Positions 33,618 through 43,915 of a DNA stretch of 64,000 nt are shown here, piece by piece. The stretch is from NCBI RefSeq assembly GCF_014207595.1, contig NZ_JACHGY010000001.1:1674001-1738000 (forward strand), written 5' to 3'. The stretch comes from Algisphaera agarilytica. GTDB lineage: Bacteria > Planctomycetota > Phycisphaerae > Phycisphaerales > Phycisphaeraceae. The first letter of the stretch is position 1. Every line of letters begins with the position of its first letter. The position numbers and the translations under genes were made by a program. A model generated the notes under the pieces. That model did no database searches and was not told the origin of the DNA. It saw nothing but the letters and a program-made list of their open reading frames with translations.

Positions 33618-36600
33618 TACACCAACCTCACCAGCTTCCGACCGATCCATTCTAGGGTGATGAGCACCACCACCAAGACCAAAGCCAGGGCCGAGTTCCA
33701 GATGGGCTCGGCCACATCGTTGGCGGTTTTCCGTGCCAAATTCCGCACCACGCCGGGCTCGGCGAGCTGACTCAATTCGTTGAGCGGGACCACTCGCCCC
33801 CCCGTCGACTCGGCCAGACGCACCAGCCGCGGCACGTCCGCCTCGGCGCGACGCATCTCGTCGTCCGACGCAATCACATCCAGCGGTACCCGCAGGTCCA
33901 GGCCGGACAACGCCGGGTCGGTCGCCACGAGTTCCAGGGCACCGGGCAGATTGGCGAGCCAAGGCGCGGTGTAACGCCGACTGGTTTCGTCCAGGGATGA
34001 TGTGACCGACGAGGCCGGGCGCAGCTCGAACTCCGCCAGGTCACGCTCGAGCGCATCGTCCGCCCGACGCACCGCAACCTTCACGCTCGGCAGGTCTCGC
34101 GCCAGCAGCGCCGCGTCTTCGATGTCCAGGTCCACGACCACGGTGCCGCCAACGGGTGTGCTGCGTGTCGAGACCGCCAGACGAACGGGTTGGTCGGTCC
34201 GCGTCGCCGCGTCTCGGCCGAGCATGCGCACCAGCTGCACCCAGAACTGTTCGAAGTAGACCTCGCCTCGGGCGTAACGCCAACGCCAGGTCTCGTCCGT
34301 CGCGACATACAACGACTGCCCCGAGCCGAAACGGAGGCGGGTCACCAGCGGCTGATCGCCCGGCTCCTCCGAACCGCTCGGCATCACGTTGGCCAGCACC
34401 TCCGCCGAGGGCTTGAGCTCACCCAAATCCTGCACCCAGCGCAGCCCCGGCAGGTCTTCCGGCCAGCCAGGTTGGGCGTCTTCCCCCGCATCCACCGAAC
34501 GCAGCTGCAACACGCTGAGCGTGTCGGCCAACGGCGTGGGCACCACCGCGGCCCGCGCCCAAGGCAGAAGCGACACCGCTTCGGGGTCACGCATCGGAAG
34601 CAGGTCCGACAACATCGTCGCCGAGTAAGTCGACGGCATGCTGCCCTGGCCCGCAACCCACAGCACACCGGCACCGCGCTGCGACACCAGGTCGTGCAAC
34701 TGCTTCCGCTGTTCGGGGCTCATCGACTCGGCCGGGACATCGCCGATGATCACCGCGTCGTACCGCCGCCACTCTTCGTCGGAGTTGGGCAGGCGGGTGA
34801 TCGGCGTGTCGCCCTCTTGAGCGAAGGCGCGGTCCGCACTCAGCAGCATGATGCTCGAGTCGATCGACTGCTCGCGAATAAGCATGTTCTTGAGGTAGCG
34901 GTACTCCCACCGCGGGTAGCCCTCGATGTAGAGCACGCGGATCGGCCGATCGATCATGTTCACCGCGAACGACTCTTTGTTGTTGGTCAGGTTCAGCTCG
35001 CGGTCGTCGTCCGCAGCAGCATCGATCGGCGTGTACACCACCTCGACGGCCCACGGCATCTCGCCGGTCTGGCTCGACTGACCCTCGAGCCGCAGCGGCT
35101 GCCCGAGCCCAACGTCTTCAAGCGTCTTCTCGTCGAGAACGTCTTGCGTCTCGGTGTCGATCAGTCGCACGGCGATACGCGACGGGTCGATCGGTTCGTC
35201 CCCCGGGCGGAGGCTGGGCTGATCGACCACGACCGTGACCGGCACCGTGTCGTTGATGAACGCGGTGGTCGGCGCATCGACCCGGGACAACGCCAGGTCC
35301 AGCGGAAGCCGCTCGGCGCCCAACGGCACGCTGTACACCCGCACCGATTGCTGTTCGAGTTTGGCGAGCAGGTCCGTGCCGGTGGCTTCGGGGCTTCGGC
35401 CGTCGCTCATGAGCACGATGCCGCTGATCGGCCGACCCGCGCCCCGACGCATCGCCGCCTCTAAAGCGGTGCGCAACGCGGTGTTCTGATCGCCCGGCTC
35501 ACCCAACGCGTCAAGCCCCGCATCACCCACCGGCGACTCCAGCTCAAACGCCTGCTCCCCAAACCCCATCCACGCCACCTGTCGGCCGCGCCCGAGTTGT
35601 TCTTCGCCGAATACCTGGCCCTGATCCGTCAACGCGTCGCGCAAAGCCTGTTCGCGGCTGACTAATCCGTCCGCCCCGCCCGACGTGTCCGCCACCGTCA
35701 TCGAGGCGCTGCGGTCGACCAGCACCAACAGCACGTCTTCCTCCACCGTCTCATCGGTCCGCACCACCTCGGGCCCGGCGAGTAAGACCGCGATCAACAC
35801 CAACAGCAAGCCACGAAGCCCCGCCAGCAACGCCCGGGCCCACACCGGCCCGAGCAATCGGCGGTAGGTCCACCACGCCGCGAGCAGCGACCCGGTGACG
35901 ATCAACACCCACGCCCAGGCCGGCAGCGGGAACCGCCAGCCGATCGCGGTCGCCTCCGCGAAGCTCACCTCATCCAACCCGAGCCACGAGTCCCAACCCG
36001 AGTTGGCCGATGCGGTGCTCGGTTGCATCGCCATCGTCCATGCGGCGCCCAACCACACCGCCGCACGTCCGAACGGGCTCCATTTCTTCTTGGTCTTGGG
36101 GTTGCGATCGCTGGCACGCCGGTCCATCGAGACCTGGCCCGCACGTCCGCGGCGGGGCGACTCGGCGTGGCTGAACCAACGGGCCAGCAACATCTCGATC
36201 AGCACCAAAGCCAACAGCACCCACAGCAGCGCCCAACCCAGGTTGGTGCGTTTCTCGGCGGTCACCATCACCGAAGCCGGGTCGTCCGCGTCGAGGTAGT
36301 CCCACGCGCCAAAGCCGTCGAGCCAAACCGCGAGCTGGGCTTCGTTGACCGCCCGCACGTCGCCCGCGTCGGCCGGGACGTTCACCGCCACACGTTCGCC
36401 GGAGGTCACCGATTGGCCGTCGGCACTCGGGCCGTAAACCCCCGGCTCGTCGATCGCGGTCCACGGCTCGTCGTCGAAGCGTTGCACGAGCGTCTCGCCA
36501 CCCACCCGCTTCAACCGGGTCACCGCGGACCACGCCGTGCCGAGCGTCGGCGGCTGCCCGGCAAGCGATTCGTCGGTGGCCGACACATCGCCCAGCACGC

Positions 36601-38488
36601 CGCGCAACGCGTCGTGCAGCAACGCCGGGAACACCGGCTTGGTCGGCAGGTTGGACCAACCCGCGTCCACCGCCACGCTGGTCAGCAGCAACCGCCCTTC
36701 CCCCACACCCGCCGAGGCCAGGAACACGCCGGCTTGCGCGGCCGAGGAATCGTCTTGCTCCGAGGTCGCATCGGGTTGGAGCGTGTCCGCCAGGGTGATC
36801 CACGCCTCGTCCGGTTGAGTGGTGGCCACCGCCAACGACCGATCGATGCGCACCGGCCCGAGCAAGTCCGACCAGTCGGCCGACAGCAGCAATAGTTCGG
36901 AGGGCGGCCGGGCGTCGCTGTCCAAACGCATCGCTTGGCCCGGCGCCGCGACACGGACCGGGGCCTCTTCATCGAGCTGCCAGTCCACCTCCATCGCGGT
37001 GCGCATCAGGCTGAACCAGTCCCGCGCTGCGGGCTCAAGGGTGGCGGGCGGAAAGACCCACACCAACCCTCCGGCACGGGCGAAGTCCGCCAGCGCACCC
37101 CACCCGGCGTTGCCCAGCGCATCGGGCCGGAGCACAAGTACCGCGTCCAAGCGCTCGATCCGATCGGCATCCATGGTGGCGGGCAGCAGGCTCTCGGTTA
37201 CCACCGCAAAACGTTGGCCGGTCTCTTCCGGGCTCAGCGCGGCCCGCACAAACGCCGCGGGGCTGAGCCCCGTGCCGCCCAGGCCCGCTGCGCCATCGTC
37301 GACCACACCCACGCTGAGTTGCGAGCGGACCTCGACCACCGCGAATCGGCGGTCGTCTTCGCTCACGGCGTCCGCCGCCCCGGCTTCGCCGGCCAACACC
37401 GCGGTGACGGTCCACATCCCGCTTTGGCCGCTGTTGTAAATCGGGGTGCTCTCGGCTTCCGACGAGGCGAGCGGGATATCCACGCTCAGCGTGGCGGTGG
37501 ACTGGCCGGCCGACCAGTTCACCGGGCGTGTCACCGCGGGCAGCGTCGTGCCATCGGGCGCGGTGAGAAACAACTCAACCTCACCCGCCGCGGCGGACGC
37601 GGTGCCGTCGAACCGGCGGACCACCACTTCGACCGACACGCTCGGGGCCGGCCCCTGTTCGTCGGGCGAGAGCATGGGGCCTTGCTGCCCGGTGAGCAGC
37701 AACGAACGGCGGGGACGCAGCGTTTGGATCTGCAGGTTGCCCGAGCCGACGTCCGGCCGGGTCACCACGAAAGTCGCACGCTCGCCCAGCGTCGCCAGCT
37801 CGGTGGGCAACGCCTGTTCGAGATAATCCGCGCCCCGCGCGAAGTCACTGAGCAACGCCACCACCGGCGGCGGACGGGTACGGCTCGATTCCGCATCGAT
37901 CGCCGCGGCGACCCGGGGCAACAGCTCGGCCATGGTCGATCGGCCAAAAGCAGGTTCGAGTTCTTCCAGCGTGCTGCGGACCTTGCCGTGGTCCAGCGTC
38001 GGCGACGGCGTCGCGGGGTGCGGCTCCTCGGGCGACGACGTCACCCAAAGCTGCACCGTGTCGTTGCGCGACACACCATCGAGCAGGTCCAGGGCGGTGG
38101 CTTTGAGCTGATCGAAGCGCACCCCTTCGCCCACCGCCGCGCGGGTGCTCAGCCCGTCTTCGAGCACCAGGTGAACCGTGCGCCCACTGCCTAGCCCTGT
38201 GGCCGATCCACCCCACACCCCCGACAGCAACGGCCCGGCCAACGCAAGCCCCGCGATCAGCATGACCGCGCAGCGCGTCAGCAGCAGCAGCCACTTCTCC
38301 ATGCGCAGCTTGCGTTTCTGTTTCTTGAACGCCAGCCGGAGGAACCGCATCGCCCCCCACTCCTCGCGCGTCCGCCGGGTACGCGAGAGCAGGTGGATGA
38401 TCACCGGGATCGCCACACACGCCGCCCCGGCCACCGCGAGCGCGGGGGCGGTGAAGAGACCGGCGAGTTGTGCGAGAGAAGTAATCAT
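33617..38488 (-). CDS. BatA-VWA fusion: large membrane protein with two von Willebrand-type regions
   Basis: The 1623-residue protein joins two proteins usually encoded separately. The first half (about 1-775) has the BatA N-terminus (AIPVIIHLLSRTRRTREEWG, then AMRFLRLAFKKQKRKLRMEK), transmembrane helices near 10-35, 66-86 and 748-770, and a degenerate VWA region. The second half begins near residue 788, has two more helices (about 860-910), a VWA domain with the MIDAS site DRSAS near residue 925, and a class I glutamine-amidotransferase-like fold (VLYIEGYPRWEYRYLKNML). A last helix closes the protein (LALVLVVVLITLEWIG). It sits between DUF58 and DUF4175-like genes. Metal-dependent binding in the periplasm is inferred. 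Confidence 0.85.
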   Translation of the reverse strand: MITSLAQLAGLFTAPALAVAGAACVAIPVIIHLLSRTRRTREEWGAMRFLRLAFKKQKRKLRMEKWLLLLTRCAVMLIAGLALAGPLLSGVWGGSATGLGSGRTVHLVLEDGLSTRAAVGEGVRFDQLKATALDLLDGVSRNDTVQLWVTSSPEEPHPATPSPTLDHGKVRSTLEELEPAFGRSTMAELLPRVAAAIDAESSRTRPPPVVALLSDFARGADYLEQALPTELATLGERATFVVTRPDVGSGNLQIQTLRPRRSLLLTGQQGPMLSPDEQGPAPSVSVEVVVRRFDGTASAAAGEVELFLTAPDGTTLPAVTRPVNWSAGQSTATLSVDIPLASSEAESTPIYNSGQSGMWTVTAVLAGEAGAADAVSEDDRRFAVVEVRSQLSVGVVDDGAAGLGGTGLSPAAFVRAALSPEETGQRFAVVTESLLPATMDADRIERLDAVLVLRPDALGNAGWGALADFARAGGLVWVFPPATLEPAARDWFSLMRTAMEVDWQLDEEAPVRVAAPGQAMRLDSDARPPSELLLLSADWSDLLGPVRIDRSLAVATTQPDEAWITLADTLQPDATSEQDDSSAAQAGVFLASAGVGEGRLLLTSVAVDAGWSNLPTKPVFPALLHDALRGVLGDVSATDESLAGQPPTLGTAWSAVTRLKRVGGETLVQRFDDEPWTAIDEPGVYGPSADGQSVTSGERVAVNVPADAGDVRAVNEAQLAVWLDGFGAWDYLDADDPASVMVTAEKRTNLGWALLWVLLALVLIEMLLARWFSHAESPRRGRAGQVSMDRRASDRNPKTKKKWSPFGRAAVWLGAAWTMAMQPSTASANSGWDSWLGLDEVSFAEATAIGWRFPLPAWAWVLIVTGSLLAAWWTYRRLLGPVWARALLAGLRGLLLVLIAVLLAGPEVVRTDETVEEDVLLVLVDRSASMTVADTSGGADGLVSREQALRDALTDQGQVFGEEQLGRGRQVAWMGFGEQAFELESPVGDAGLDALGEPGDQNTALRTALEAAMRRGAGRPISGIVLMSDGRSPEATGTDLLAKLEQQSVRVYSVPLGAERLPLDLALSRVDAPTTAFINDTVPVTVVVDQPSLRPGDEPIDPSRIAVRLIDTETQDVLDEKTLEDVGLGQPLRLEGQSSQTGEMPWAVEVVYTPIDAAADDDRELNLTNNKESFAVNMIDRPIRVLYIEGYPRWEYRYLKNMLIREQSIDSSIMLLSADRAFAQEGDTPITRLPNSDEEWRRYDAVIIGDVPAESMSPEQRKQLHDLVSQRGAGVLWVAGQGSMPSTYSATMLSDLLPMRDPEAVSLLPWARAAVVPTPLADTLSVLQLRSVDAGEDAQPGWPEDLPGLRWVQDLGELKPSAEVLANVMPSGSEEPGDQPLVTRLRFGSGQSLYVATDETWRWRYARGEVYFEQFWVQLVRMLGRDAATRTDQPVRLAVSTRSTPVGGTVVVDLDIEDAALLARDLPSVKVAVRRADDALERDLAEFELRPASSVTSSLDETSRRYTAPWLANLPGALELVATDPALSGLDLRVPLDVIASDDEMRRAEADVPRLVRLAESTGGRVVPLNELSQLAEPGVVRNLARKTANDVAEPIWNSALALVLVVVLITLEWIGRKLVRLV

Positions 38489-38498
38489 GTGCGATCTG

Positions 38499-38569
38499 GG
38501 ATCTTCGATGTCCGATGTCGTTGCACGAAAAACAGCTCTCCGATATCACACCTCGTACATCGAAGATCC
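38499..38569. repeat. palindromic element between DUF58 and BatA-VWA genes
   Basis: GGATCTTCGATGTCCGATGT (38499-38518) and bases 38550-38569 are reverse complements at 18 of 20 positions. They flank a 31-base loop inside the 91-base gap of the operon. It differs in sequence from the elements at 33461 and 29013. Confidence 0.65.
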
Positions 38570-38579
38570 AACATCCTGC

Positions 38580-39557
38580 TTATCCCTTTCCGATCAACGC
38601 CGAACGCCGGGCGAGGAAATGGCTGAGCGGCGGTCCCAATGCTTCGTCGGTTTTCAGTAGCAGGTAGTCGTAGTCGAACTTCCGGGCCACGCGTTCGATG
38701 CCCAGCAGGTGGTTCTGGACGACGTCGAGATAGGCGTTGCGCAGCGCCGCGGGGTCGAGCGGGAGTTTGCCTTCGCCTTCGAGGCCGACGAACTCGCTGG
38801 CGTCGCGGAAGTCGAAGCTGAGCTCGGCCGGGTCCATCACCTGGAGGATGATCACGTCGTGGTGGCGGTGGTGCAGTCGGGCCAAGCCTTTTTCCAGGTG
38901 CTCGGGGTCGTCGAAAAGGTCGCTGACGAGCACGACCAAGGAGCGCCGGGTGAGCCGAGCCACGGTGCGGTCCACGATCTGCTCGAGGTCGGTGTGCGTG
39001 TGCGTGTTGTCGATTGGCACCGGCTCTTCGTTGTCTTCCTTCACCAGCTCGGCCCGGTGCAGGAGCTGGGCGATGGTCTTCCAGTGGTTCTGGGCGTTGC
39101 TGAGACGTGACCCGTTGACCACGTCGTCGGCGAAGAGCGTGAGGCCGACGCGGTCTTGCTGGCGTAGCGCGATGTTGGCCATCGCCGCAGTCACGCAGGC
39201 CGCGTGATTCCATTTGGTCCAGTGGTTCGTCCAGCCGGACTGCTGTTTGGTCAGCGAGGTGTAGCCCATCGAGCCCGAGCAATCAAGCAGCAGGACCAGA
39301 TCGAGGTTGGTTTCCTGCTGGTACTGCTTGAGGTAGAGCTTGTCGGTTTTGCCGTAGATCTTCCAGTCGAGGAACCGCGTGTCGTCGCCGGGCGTGTACT
39401 GGCGGTGCTGAGCAAACTCAACGGAGATGCCCTGCTGCGGCGAGCGGTGCTGACCACTCATCAACCCCTCGACGATGATCCGCGCCTGCAAGTCGATCGT
39501 CTTGATCGCCGCGAGCGTCTGCGGGTCGAGGAAGTTGGGCGTAGTTTCGGGCGGCAT
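38580..39557 (-). CDS. DUF58 domain protein
   Basis: The 325-residue protein has the DUF58 signature HRQYTPGDDTRFLDWKIYG, then a VWA-like fold with a DxSxS site (D92-C-S94-G-S96 in LLLDCSGSMG). DUF58 proteins are encoded next to MoxR ATPases and VWA proteins, and are thought to act with them in folding or activating envelope complexes. No transmembrane segment is seen. It starts three bases after the moxR stop, so the two are in one operon. Confidence 0.93.
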   Translation of the reverse strand: MPPETTPNFLDPQTLAAIKTIDLQARIIVEGLMSGQHRSPQQGISVEFAQHRQYTPGDDTRFLDWKIYGKTDKLYLKQYQQETNLDLVLLLDCSGSMGYTSLTKQQSGWTNHWTKWNHAACVTAAMANIALRQQDRVGLTLFADDVVNGSRLSNAQNHWKTIAQLLHRAELVKEDNEEPVPIDNTHTHTDLEQIVDRTVARLTRRSLVVLVSDLFDDPEHLEKGLARLHHRHHDVIILQVMDPAELSFDFRDASEFVGLEGEGKLPLDPAALRNAYLDVVQNHLLGIERVARKFDYDYLLLKTDEALGPPLSHFLARRSALIGKG

Positions 39558-39560
39558 CGA

Positions 39561-40622
<1,062 letters not shown>

Positions 40623-40732
40623 CAAAAAGGCTCCGGTGTGTCCCGTGGGATCGGGGTGTCTCGCGGGGAATCTGAGACCAAGGGAAGGGACAATGCAGTA
40701 TAGCTGGCGGGTGGGTGGGCTATCATCGCTTC

Positions 40733-41590
40733 ATGCCGGAATTGCCCGAAGTCGAGACCGTGCGTCGCACGCTGGAGGCCGCGGTTCGCGGGAAGCGGAT
40801 CGCGTCGGTGCGCGTGCATCGCGCCGATGTGGTGCGCGGCTCGGATGCGTTGCTGGTCGGTGAGCGGATCGATCGTGTGGTGCGCAAGGGCAAGCAGCTG
40901 GCGATGGTCAGCGATGGGGGGCAAAAAAAGAACACGGCGTGTCGGTGTGCGTGCGTCCACCTGGGGATGAGCGGGTCGTTGCGTGTGGTGCATCGGTCTG
41001 ATTCAGACGCACCCCGCGACCCCCATGTTCACGTGGTCTGGGAACTTCCCGATGGCACGCAGGTGCGTTTCCGCGACCCGAGGCGGTTTGGCGGGGTCTG
41101 GGGGCTTGCAGACGAAGCAGAACTGCTCGACACGCGTTGGAACAAGCTGGGCCCCGATGCCCTGGTCATCACGCCCGGCCAGCTCCACGCGGGGCTGAGC
41201 CGCACCAAACGGGCCCTCAAAGCCGCCCTGCTCGATCAACACCTCGTCGCGGGCCTGGGCAATATCTACGTGGACGAGCTGCTGTTTGCCACCAGGCTCC
41301 ACCCGCTCAAACCCGCTTGTGGGATCACCAAGCCTGAGAGCCAACGCCTGATCCGGGCCATGCGGCGGATCCTGAACCGGGCGACGCAGGCTGGGGGCTC
41401 CACCCTGAGGGATTACGTTGACGCAACGGGCCGGTCAGGCGGGTTTCAGATGCAACACAAGGCTTATGGCCGTGGCGGAGAGCCCTGTCGCGGCTGTGGT
41501 GAGCCCTTGGACACGATGGTGGTTGCTGGAAGAACCACGACTGCTTGCAACCACTGTCAGTTGGGGTCGATAGTTTCTAGAGAGAGATAG
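40733..41590 (+). CDS. mutM: formamidopyrimidine-DNA glycosylase
   Basis: The 285-residue protein excises 8-oxoguanine and ring-opened purines. After removal of Met the N-terminal Pro is the catalytic nucleophile: PELPEVETVRRTLE, with the essential Glu next to it. The catalytic Lys is in RVVRKGKQL, and HLGMSGSLRV is conserved. GLGNIYVDELLF contains the helix-two-turn-helix. The C-terminal zinc finger is complete: C-x2-C-x16-C-x2-C (CRGCGEP, GRTTTACNHC). I start at the ATG at 40733 because the Pro must follow Met. It faces away from the moxR operon and is followed by the dnaA end. Confidence 0.97.
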   Translation: MPELPEVETVRRTLEAAVRGKRIASVRVHRADVVRGSDALLVGERIDRVVRKGKQLAMVSDGGQKKNTACRCACVHLGMSGSLRVVHRSDSDAPRDPHVHVVWELPDGTQVRFRDPRRFGGVWGLADEAELLDTRWNKLGPDALVITPGQLHAGLSRTKRALKAALLDQHLVAGLGNIYVDELLFATRLHPLKPACGITKPESQRLIRAMRRILNRATQAGGSTLRDYVDATGRSGGFQMQHKAYGRGGEPCRGCGEPLDTMVVAGRTTTACNHCQLGSIVSRER

Positions 41591-41604
41591 ATATATTTCT
41601 CTCT
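41581..41604. terminator. AT-rich hairpin at the end of mutM
   Basis: AGAGAGA (41581-41587) and TCTCTCT (41598-41604) are perfect 7-bp arms, and the mutM stop codon lies in the loop. There is no long T-run. It could terminate or stabilise the mutM mRNA, or it could be part of an unwinding element beside the DnaA boxes. Confidence 0.45.
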
Positions 41605-41962
41605 TCCACCGTAGTATGCCGCGCCGTAATGTGGAGACCGCTGCTGTCAGCAACCAAATCAATGGCAGCAGAAAGGTTTATGGGATTCAGTCTGCTGTGG
41701 GGAAGTTGTCGATAGCGAGAGCCATCGCGCCGTTTCGAGCTTGGGAGCTGATGATTGAGGGTCGATTTCGAGTCTGAGACGGTCTGGGCTGTTGTGAACC
41801 CACCCGGGCGCGGGCGCTGCTCGGCGCGATGCGCCCGATTATCCACACGGTGTGCACGAAGCTGTGGACAACCGGATTGGACCCGTGAATCGCAGATTTG
41901 GCCATGTGACAGGGCCCACGGAGCAAATCCATGGGCGTACGGGGGCTCTGGAGGGTGGAGAA
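41591..41962. other. 372-base non-coding region next to dnaA, possible oriC
   Basis: No gene is evident. The stretch contains the two strong DnaA boxes at 41839-41871, weaker TGTGGA-like sites near 41630 and 41695, and an AT-rich hairpin at its left edge. It is long for this compact window and lies at the 3' side of dnaA. Origins often lie next to dnaA, so it is a candidate origin, but dnaN is not nearby. Confidence 0.45.
41839..41871. promoter_or_regulatory. pair of inverted DnaA boxes
   Basis: TTATCCACA (41839-41847) is the perfect DnaA consensus. TGTGGACAA (41863-41871) is the reverse complement of TTGTCCACA, one change from consensus. They face each other across 15 bp, just beyond the dnaA gene. 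They could initiate replication or titrate DnaA. Confidence 0.7.
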
Positions 41963-43486
41963 TCAAGTGACTGCGCCGGTGGCGCGATCGATCTCTTCGA
42001 GCAGCTGCTTGATCTGAGGGGGGAAGCCAGCCTCGTTCTGGAGGCGGTTCTCGACGACATCGACCGAGTGCATGACCGTGGTGTGGTCACGGCCGCCGAA
42101 GAAGCCGCCGATCTCTTCGAGGCTGAAGCGGGTGCGCTCGCGGGCCAGATACATGCAGATCTGCCGCGGCTCGACGATGGATTTGAACCGGCGACGTGAC
42201 TGCAGGTCCGACAGCTTCACGTTGTAGTAGCGCGTGACCGCATCAACGATGTGCTGGAGCGTCGTTTGGTTGGCTTGAGGCGCCACGGCGGGCTCGCCCA
42301 AAGCCTGGCGGGCCATGGCCAGATCGACCGGGCGCTTCTGGATCATCTGCTGGGCCTGGAGGGCCTTGATCGCGCCTTCGAGTTCACGGGCGTTGGATTC
42401 GCGGCGCTGGGCGACCAACTCGACCACCGCATCGGGCAGCTCGAAGCCGCGCATCTTGGCCTTGGCTTTCACGATCGCGACGCGGGTCTCGAAGCTCGGC
42501 TTGCTCACCGTGGCGACCAAACCCCACTGGAACCGCGAGACCAGTCGGTCTTCGAGGTGCGGGATCTCGTGCGGCGGCGCATCGGACGACAACACGATCT
42601 GGCGGTTGGACTGATACAGCTCGTTGAACGTGTGGAAGAATTCTTCCTGCGAGCGTTCGCGATTGGCCAGGAAGTGGATGTCGTCGATGACCAGCAGGTC
42701 GACGTGGCGGTAGTGGTGGCGGAACTCGTCCATCTTGCCCGCCTGAACGCAGGCGATGAACTGGTTCATGAATGCGTCACAGGACACATAGAGGATCTGC
42801 GTGTGCGGGTTCTTGGTCAGGATCGACTGACAGATGGCTTGCAGCAGGTGGGTCTTGCCGAGGCCGACCCCGCCGTGGATGAACAGCGGGTTGTACGCGG
42901 TGCCGGGCTGGTTGGCGACGGCTACCGCGGCGGCGTAAGCGAGTTGGTTGTTCGGCCCGCTGATGAAGTGGTCGAACGAGTTGTCGGGGCTGAGCACCAT
43001 CGACTCGTTGTCGAAGTCGAAGCTGCCGGTGGCCGGCCGGGCGTCGTGTGAACGCGACTTGTTGAGCTGGATCGGCTCGGGCTTGGATGCAGCGGGCGTA
43101 AACGCGTCCTGCTCCGTGCTGTTGGGCGGGGTCGGCGGGAGGTTCGCTTCCAAGTCGGCGAGCTCGGGTTCGACCAGCGGCGCATGCCCGTTCGAAGAAG
43201 ACGCGTCGACGGAGGGGCTGCTGTCTTCGGTGGAAACGGGCTCACACACGAAGCGCGCGGCCACGAGTTGCCCGGTGACGGCTTGAGCCGCTTCGGTGAA
43301 GGGCTCGAGGCAGCGTTTCTGGAGGTAGTTTTGTTGGACGGGGGTCGCCGTGTGGATCTCGAGCAGGCCGTTGTTGAGCTGGCCGGGCGAGAGATCGTCG
43401 TAGAACCACTGACGGCAGATCGGGGCGTGGCGCTCTTTGAGCACCTCCAACACCTTCTGCCATTGGGTCGTATCGAATTGGGGCAT
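41963..43486 (-). CDS. dnaA: chromosomal replication initiator protein DnaA
   Basis: The 507-residue protein has all four DnaA domains: an N-terminal DnaB-contact domain (WQKVLEVLKERHAPICRQWF), a long variable linker (about 95-160), the AAA+ domain with Walker A GGVGLGKTH and Walker B LLVIDDIHFL, and a C-terminal DNA-binding domain with ICMYLARERTRFSLEEIGGF and the signature GGRDHTTVMH. It binds DnaA boxes and opens the origin. It is flanked by mutM and an FHA/PP2C gene and not by dnaN or rpmH, a rearranged setting. Confidence 0.98.
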   Translation of the reverse strand: MPQFDTTQWQKVLEVLKERHAPICRQWFYDDLSPGQLNNGLLEIHTATPVQQNYLQKRCLEPFTEAAQAVTGQLVAARFVCEPVSTEDSSPSVDASSSNGHAPLVEPELADLEANLPPTPPNSTEQDAFTPAASKPEPIQLNKSRSHDARPATGSFDFDNESMVLSPDNSFDHFISGPNNQLAYAAAVAVANQPGTAYNPLFIHGGVGLGKTHLLQAICQSILTKNPHTQILYVSCDAFMNQFIACVQAGKMDEFRHHYRHVDLLVIDDIHFLANRERSQEEFFHTFNELYQSNRQIVLSSDAPPHEIPHLEDRLVSRFQWGLVATVSKPSFETRVAIVKAKAKMRGFELPDAVVELVAQRRESNARELEGAIKALQAQQMIQKRPVDLAMARQALGEPAVAPQANQTTLQHIVDAVTRYYNVKLSDLQSRRRFKSIVEPRQICMYLARERTRFSLEEIGGFFGGRDHTTVMHSVDVVENRLQNEAGFPPQIKQLLEEIDRATGAVT

Positions 43487-43915
43487 GGCGTATCAGTCGT
43501 CCGTGCGCTCTACGGGGGCGCGGATCGTAGTCCGGCGTGCCCGGTGAGGCGAGAAGGTTTGAGTTTTCTGTACTACAACGTGGGGTGATCATGTGCGGCA
43601 CACGGAGCCCACCAAGACGACCGTGACCCTGTTTCGATGCACTTCACACCCGCGCTCTTTCGAACGCGACGGAGGAAATTACCGCGCGATGATGCGCGGT
43701 GTCAATCCGTTAGGTTCCTTAACCGCGATAGCGTTGCGCCACGCGTGTTTCGTGCGCGCTCCACAGAGCGCCGCTGCGCGCGGCGCTCGAAAAGTTGCCG
43801 ATTGAAACACCTCGTTGCGGGTGATGTTGACATGTATTGTCGGGCCGAATCTCTTGGGTGTGGAGATGGATTGCGGTATGGTAGAGGTTGGTCGTGTGGG
43901 CAATCCCGGAAAACG
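43487..43915. other. 429-base non-coding region upstream of dnaA with two GC-rich hairpins
   Basis: No credible gene is seen; short frames here have no conserved features. Two strong inverted repeats are present: ACCGCGC/GCGCGGT around six bases (about 43682-43701), and GAGCGCCG/CGGCGCTC at 43767-43774 and 43782-43789. The region must hold the promoters of dnaA and of the divergent phosphatase gene. A small structured RNA is possible but not shown. Confidence 0.5.

Noticed and set aside
43593-43805. A 70-codon open frame upstream of the FHA/PP2C gene
   Set aside because: It crosses GC-rich hairpins, has no ribosome-binding site and looks random in composition.
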